Positions 59,311-64,000 of a stretch of DNA of 64,000 nt are shown in pieces (position 1 is the stretch's first letter; every line of letters starts with the position of its first letter). A model generated the notes under the pieces. The model ran no database searches. It was not told the DNA's origin and was given only the letters and a program-made list of their open reading frames with translations. Where the stretch lies: positions 1,967,628 to 2,031,627 of the forward strand of contig VZRN01006818.1 in NCBI GenBank assembly GCA_013397935.1. The letters run 5' to 3'. This DNA comes from Dasyornis broadbenti (lineage: Eukaryota > Chordata > Aves > Passeriformes > Dasyornithidae). A program made the translations under genes and the position numbers.

Positions 59311-61607
59311 CTTTTTTTGTTGTTCTTTAAAGGTACAGACATAAAACAAAAGCACACTTACACAAGCAATCCCATTTCCTCACACTGCAGACTTCTCCCT
59401 TAACCTGCATCTAAACATCCCAGAAGAGGTTGGGACATGCAGACTTTTCTGTCCAAGGAAGCTTGTCCATTTTCTCCGTATCTGTCTTTCAATTTACTGA
59501 ATTATTCATTTTCCACTGTTTCTCCAGGATAGAGCAAAGGCAATAGAAAGAAATGTCTTATTGTTAAAGCGAGTCAATCACTGAAGATGTGTTTATGTGT
59601 GTTGTGATGACTCTGGCATGAAACCCATTGATTTGACCATCCCTTTTGTCCTGTTTTTATTCTTCTTGACATATGTAATGCATGGTTAGCACATTCTATT
59701 TCATGTTTCTTGCTCCCTTTTTTTACCTCCTTCCTTGTATGAACATAGTAGTTATGAAAAAATATTTACCACCCGTACCCATATTTGCTGATAATTTTAC
59801 TCCTTTTAGATCTTTCTTTGACAGACACTTTTTGAGGGGCATCTTCCAGGTAGCTCTGACCAAACAGAATATTCTGCTGAGTAAAATGAAAACCACAATC
59901 AACAGCAGAGGCAGATTCCATCACCCCAGCAGGTCAGATAAATTTTTTCTTAAGTCTTACCAACTTTTTCACTTGAGAGCCATATTTTTATTTTCTAAGG
60001 ATATCTGTAACACTGATGTCAATTTAGCTCTGAGTATTCAGTCAGTGCACAATTGCCACTTCTGCTAGTGAAAAGACACCTGAAAAAAAAATTCTGTAAA
60101 AGGTTAATAATGCTAAGTTATTATAAATCTTGTTCAGAAATGGTAGCATTAACCACAATAAATTTTAAGTGGGTTTCTTTTTTTCTTACAAGAAAATAAA
60201 GGTCACACATAAACTGACCTGTTGCACAAATAGATTATGTCTCCAAATTTGTTTGAATTATGATTTTAATGTGAATTTTGTGATTCACAATACCAGAGCT
60301 GACTGCGATGGACAGGGACATAGAGGGTTGTCTAAACCCTTATAAGTGTGCTGAAAGTTTCTTTTGTGTAACACACCAGCTAACTTTTTGATTAGATAAA
60401 GACCTAAGAAAACTCCTCTGGCAGAGAAGATGGCAATCAAATGTGGAAATCTTCATTGTATAGAGCACCCTGGGGTTTGTTAAATATCTGCAGATCTGCT
60501 TGTTGTAAGTGACAATGTTTATTCTTGCAAGTGAATTCCAAGATAGCCTGGCTTCCTTGGGGTTTAATCTCAGCCTTTTTTTGTTTCTCTGATTAGTTGG
60601 AAACTGTAGCAGGTCACCCTGGCTCTTTGAAGAATGAAGGGTCTCATTCCAGGGTGAGGCCCAACGAATTTGTGAATGAATGAAAAGTTAATTGAGGAAA
60701 AGGGTAAAGCATACTTCAGTCATAGTTAATTTAAGCAAAGCTGATAAGTTAGTAAATAGAAACACCAATGTATTCTTTCAAGTAGAATTTTTGCTCATAC
60801 TGATATCTTAGGTGCTGTTCCTGTGGCCCTTTTAAAGATTGGTGCCTGTCATAGACACTTCATTATCTAATCTTCTGCCCAAGGAGAGATTCTGTAGTGT
60901 TGAGTGATTACAAATAGATTGAGCTCTGTTAGAAAGTGCATTTGCAAAAATAAAAGGAAAGCTCATGCACTATAAACGTGATTTTTTTTTACTTTATCTT
61001 CTTAAGAGGATAATTAAATTTTTTATTTTTTTACCAGCAAATACTGTGGGAAAAAAATTGATGACATATGTCATAATTTTTTAGGAAGGTGAATGAATCT
61101 TGAATCCTTTGGGGGTTTTGTTGTACTTGAAATGTCTTCTATAATCACGTCAGAATTGTGGTAAAATACAAAAATGTAATAGTGGCTTAATAAAAGCCAT
61201 CTATCCAACTTAAAACTGTCAAAATAAAACTAAAAAAATCACAGAAAGTTTATATGGAAGCAAATGAAAGGCACTCTTTCTTCATGAGTAGAGAAGTTGA
61301 AGAAAAAGTTGTGTTTTGCTAAAGGAAAGCTGCTTAAGGAAAAGATATAACTGTGAACAATGACATGAAAAAAGTACGGCGATGATAAAAGCAAAGGCCA
61401 TAGGCAGCAGCTTTTAAAGTCTCTATGGCAACATTCTTTTAGGAGTCAGAGGAAGCCACAGCAAACAGCTGGAGATGGAATCAGACATTTCTTCAATTTT
61501 AAATGTGCTTTGGACTTACTGCCCACTTATCTCAGAGCACCTTAACATTGCTAACGAATTTAGTCTCCTGCAGTCCTCAGACGTTGAGTGCTATCCTCAC
61601 TGGGTAG
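59311..61607. other. AT-rich DNA with one longer open frame
   Basis: The plus frame 59682-60068 has 128 codons, long for AT-rich DNA. It starts with a hydrophobic stretch ('FYFMFLAPFFYLLPCMNIVV') and ends in a Cys-containing tail. I recognise no domain, and no promoter or splice signals support it. Nothing else is recognised. Confidence 0.4.
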
Positions 61608-61665
61608 TTTGGGGAAATGGAGCAGGAAAAGGTAAAATGATTTGCATATGTCACACAAGAAGACT
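61608..61665 (-). mobile_element. MIR-like SINE relic
   Basis: On the plus strand 'tttggggaaatggagcaggaaaaggtaaaatgatttgcatatgtcacacaagaag' follows the reverse complement of the MIR core ('ggggaaactgaggcacagagaggtaaagtgacttgcccaaggtcacacagcaag'). Only the core is left. Confidence 0.68.
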
Positions 61666-63079
61666 ATGAAAGAGTTAAAAATTAAAAGATTCTCTTGAAG
61701 ATGGAAGACTTGGGAATGTTGCACTGGCAAATCTGAGTCACAGATATGCTTCAGCACAGCCATGAGTGCCAGAAACTGGGAACTGGATGGTATTTTCATG
61801 AGCTACACTCATGTTCCAGACTAAGGTCACGTGAGTGACCTACATTGCTTCGCATCTGTTCATGTGCACTAGTAAATCTACAACACAATTTTATTTGGGA
61901 GTCCACTCAAGCTAAATACATTACAGTCACCAATGCTTTTACTAAAAGAGGAAACATTTGAACCATTAAAAATCCAAATTGTAACACATGACGATCTAAA
62001 GGTTAAAGGTACAAGCCCACTGCTTATCTGTACACAATAGCTACATGACAAGTAATGTAATTGAATTAATGTATATTCATACAATAGCCCTTGCAATGTG
62101 ATCTAAAGATGCTTACAGTGGTGGAATTGATTTCTGAGACAAGAGAACAGGCCAGAGTTCCCAAGCCTAGCTGGGCAGCAGTTCAAGACATGCAAAGTTC
62201 AGGAGAAAGAAGAGGAGGGAAGAACTGGTGCCTTAGTCTCTGCTTGGCTCCATCCCACACCTAAGGTACTGAGTCTCCAACTGCCCCTTACCACAAATAT
62301 AAATTGCTAAAAGCCTCCAATACACCCTATTTACTAAGGTAATCAGTTTAATTTTTGTGCTTAAAGAATGCTGGGCACAGAAGACATTTTCTGTGCCATC
62401 AAGGAAATCACAATCCAGTTATTTTGCTGTCCTGTAGATCAGATGAAGCAGGTATTTGTCTTACAAAGATAGAAACAAGAGTTGCTCTCTTTCTGCTGAT
62501 ACCAAGAGATAATTACCAGCAAAATAAACAACTGATTAAATAAGTTTTAGTTAGAGGGGCAACTTCTAATAGCCTTAGGTCTTGTTCAGTTTCAGTAGTC
62601 ATGGTCAGTCCTTCGCACAGCCACAACTAACTAGTGGTGATTTCAATCATTTTCATCATGGATACAGAGTACAAAGGTTTATTTAAAAATATGCTGGTTA
62701 AAACAGGTGTGAGCCAACTTCAAAAGCCTTTTCCAAACTGCATACATGGGTCCAGAGGAGAAAAAAAAAAAAAAAAAACCGGCACCCAAGAGTTGCACGT
62801 TGTAGTGTTTCCTTTTTAAGCCCCTGACTCCAGAGTGCAATCTAAATCACCTCTCAACTATGATGTTTGCTGCTGCTTCTGCTCCAAGGAAGCAGGTTCT
62901 TTCCTGGGGACCCCACACAGCCCGTTAGCCCAGTGGGGAGCTGCCAGAGGCCAGCACAGTATCCTGTAACCCTGGAGAAGCTGCTCTGCTGTTGTCCTGA
63001 CTCCAGAAATGCGAGAAGGTCTTCTCGTCACCTGGAGATTGGTTACTAAGCCAGGGCACCAGTATGTTATGGTTAACAC
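61666..63079. other. Anonymous DNA with an A run
   Basis: Eighteen A at 62761-62778. Otherwise single-copy sequence with no recognised gene. The A run has no retrocopy that I can identify in front of it. Confidence 0.5.
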
Positions 63080-63150
63080 AGTAGTGGTTAGATCATTTAC
63101 CCAAGGCTGGGACACTGAGGTTTAATCCCTTCCTTATTGTGATGGGACTT
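63080..63150 (+). mobile_element. tRNA-derived SINE head, MIR-like
   Basis: 'cagtagtggttagatcatttacccaaggctgggacactgaggtttaatccctt' has the layout of a tRNA-derived SINE head: a 'agtggttag..ca.t' A-box side, a 'ctggga.a..gag' middle and a 'ggttcaaatccctt'-type B-box side. It is weakly preserved and the rest of the SINE is not clear. Confidence 0.5.
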
Positions 63151-64000
63151 ATGACCACCCTCTGCCATCCAACCTCCCAAGCCTAGTCAGGATCAGGAGC
63201 CACCACAGAAAGACTTTGGCTTCCTCACTGTGGGGTAGGCAGAGCCCTGGTTGCTAAATGGGACAAGTCATGTCTATAAGTTATCCACTCACCAGTAAAT
63301 TGAAAATGAGTAAATACTTCTAGAGAAGGGGATCAGAATGTGGTGCTCTTCTGTCTCAAGCCCATGAGACTTTTATACCTGTTATATCTAGCCCTTCCTC
63401 TGCTGTTTTGATTTTGGAAACCAGGTCAGTAGGCATGTGGTATATGTGTGCCAGCCGGGCAGAACCCTCCTGAGAAGCAGCTGGTTAAATTTAGCTTTTG
63501 ACTGTGCAGCTGGGACCCTGTGTGCCTCCAGAGAGGTCAGCGAGGAGGGACAGCCCCACAGGCTCAGGCTGAGCATCCTGGAGCAGTGACCCAGCTGCCT
63601 CCCCTTCCCCTGCCCCCTCTTTGGCCCCCAGTGGCTAAAAACGAGAAACTCAGGAAACACAGATTCTGGGAATGGAATAAAAGGCACATGGAGGGAAGAT
63701 GCTTTGCTGTGTCTGACACTGCCTTTTGCTTGCCTTTGGAAAAGAAAGAATCTTTACAGTTTTTTTTAATTCCTCATGTTTTTTCTCCTTTTAAAGGTTG
63801 AATTCATATTTCCATAGCTTCTCTGCTATCCACTGCACTGGTGTGCTTTTCCTCTACATCTGGAGAAGGCGTATTTTATTTATTATATCTTAAAACACTC
63901 GATTTTTAATTTACAGTAACTGATTTCCCTCCAGTTTTGTTTCCCTTCTAAACTGCCTTCATCCATCCCATCCCCCAGCATCACATTCTCTCCTGTGACA
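63151..64000. other. Anonymous DNA to the window end
   Basis: No gene recognised. Frames at 63388-63687 (minus, 99 codons) and 63520-63801 (plus, 93 codons) overlap in a GC-richer patch and show no known domain. Confidence 0.5.

Noticed and set aside
62761..62778. A18 run as a possible retrocopy tail
   Set aside because: No poly(A) signal, coding relic or target-site duplication could be seen in front of it.
1..64000. CRISPR arrays, operons, tRNA genes, rRNA, known microRNAs, endogenous viral genes
   Set aside because: Looked for on both strands. No regular direct repeats, no intact tRNA with paired boxes, no seed sequences of familiar microRNAs and no recognisable viral polymerase or capsid motif were found.

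Overview
The window looks like gene-poor nuclear DNA from a bird. It carries many 5'-truncated CR1 LINE fragments with the typical avian 3' end (an ATTCTATGATTCT-like terminus), a few very old tRNA-derived MIR-like SINEs, AT-rich single-copy DNA and assembly gaps. There is no prokaryotic gene organisation. I could not name a species. CR1 also occurs in crocodilians and turtles, so 'bird' is the likeliest reading and is not proven.

No protein-coding gene could be identified by family. Most open frames of 60-230 codons lie in GC-rich patches or CR1 relics and have no recognisable domain, so they are not annotated as genes. The best gene-like signal is at 54.1-54.4 kb on the minus strand. There a splice acceptor, a 50-codon open frame, a short 3' UTR, AATAAA and a GT-rich element occur in the right order, next to a CpG-island-like block (about 53.56-54.02 kb). 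That block contains a near-consensus CTCF motif and a GC-rich tandem repeat broken by an assembly gap.

Layout: 0-1.8 kb anonymous DNA; 1.8-3.3 kb two CR1 3' ends in tandem; 3.3-9.4 kb single-copy DNA with possible conserved non-coding blocks; 9.47-9.83 kb an ancient LINE reverse-transcriptase relic; 9.8-23 kb single-copy DNA with a MIR relic, hairpins, a weak sushi-like open frame and, at 21.5-22.0 kb, an enhancer-like block with a duplicated motif module; 23.0-27.2 kb three CR1 fragments; 29.15-29.5 kb a poly-T tract holding a 30-N gap and a minus-strand CR1 fragment; 29.5-35.7 kb anonymous DNA, T/G-rich on the plus strand up to about 32.1 kb; 35.7-36.05 kb a membrane-protein-like frame broken by one stop; 39.3 kb a minus-strand CR1; 43.9 kb a pyrimidine tract; 45.8-46.3 kb and 49.8-50.05 kb MIR relics; 49.1-49.4 and 52.7 kb AT microsatellites; 53.25-54.4 kb the CR1, minisatellite, CpG-island and terminal-exon cluster; 55.55-56.0 kb a minus-strand CR1; 59.2 kb a compound tetranucleotide microsatellite; 61.6 and 63.1 kb MIR-like relics.

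Most of the window is probably intergenic or intronic. All calls come from reading the sequence by eye. Family names rest on remembered consensus features and no database search was run.
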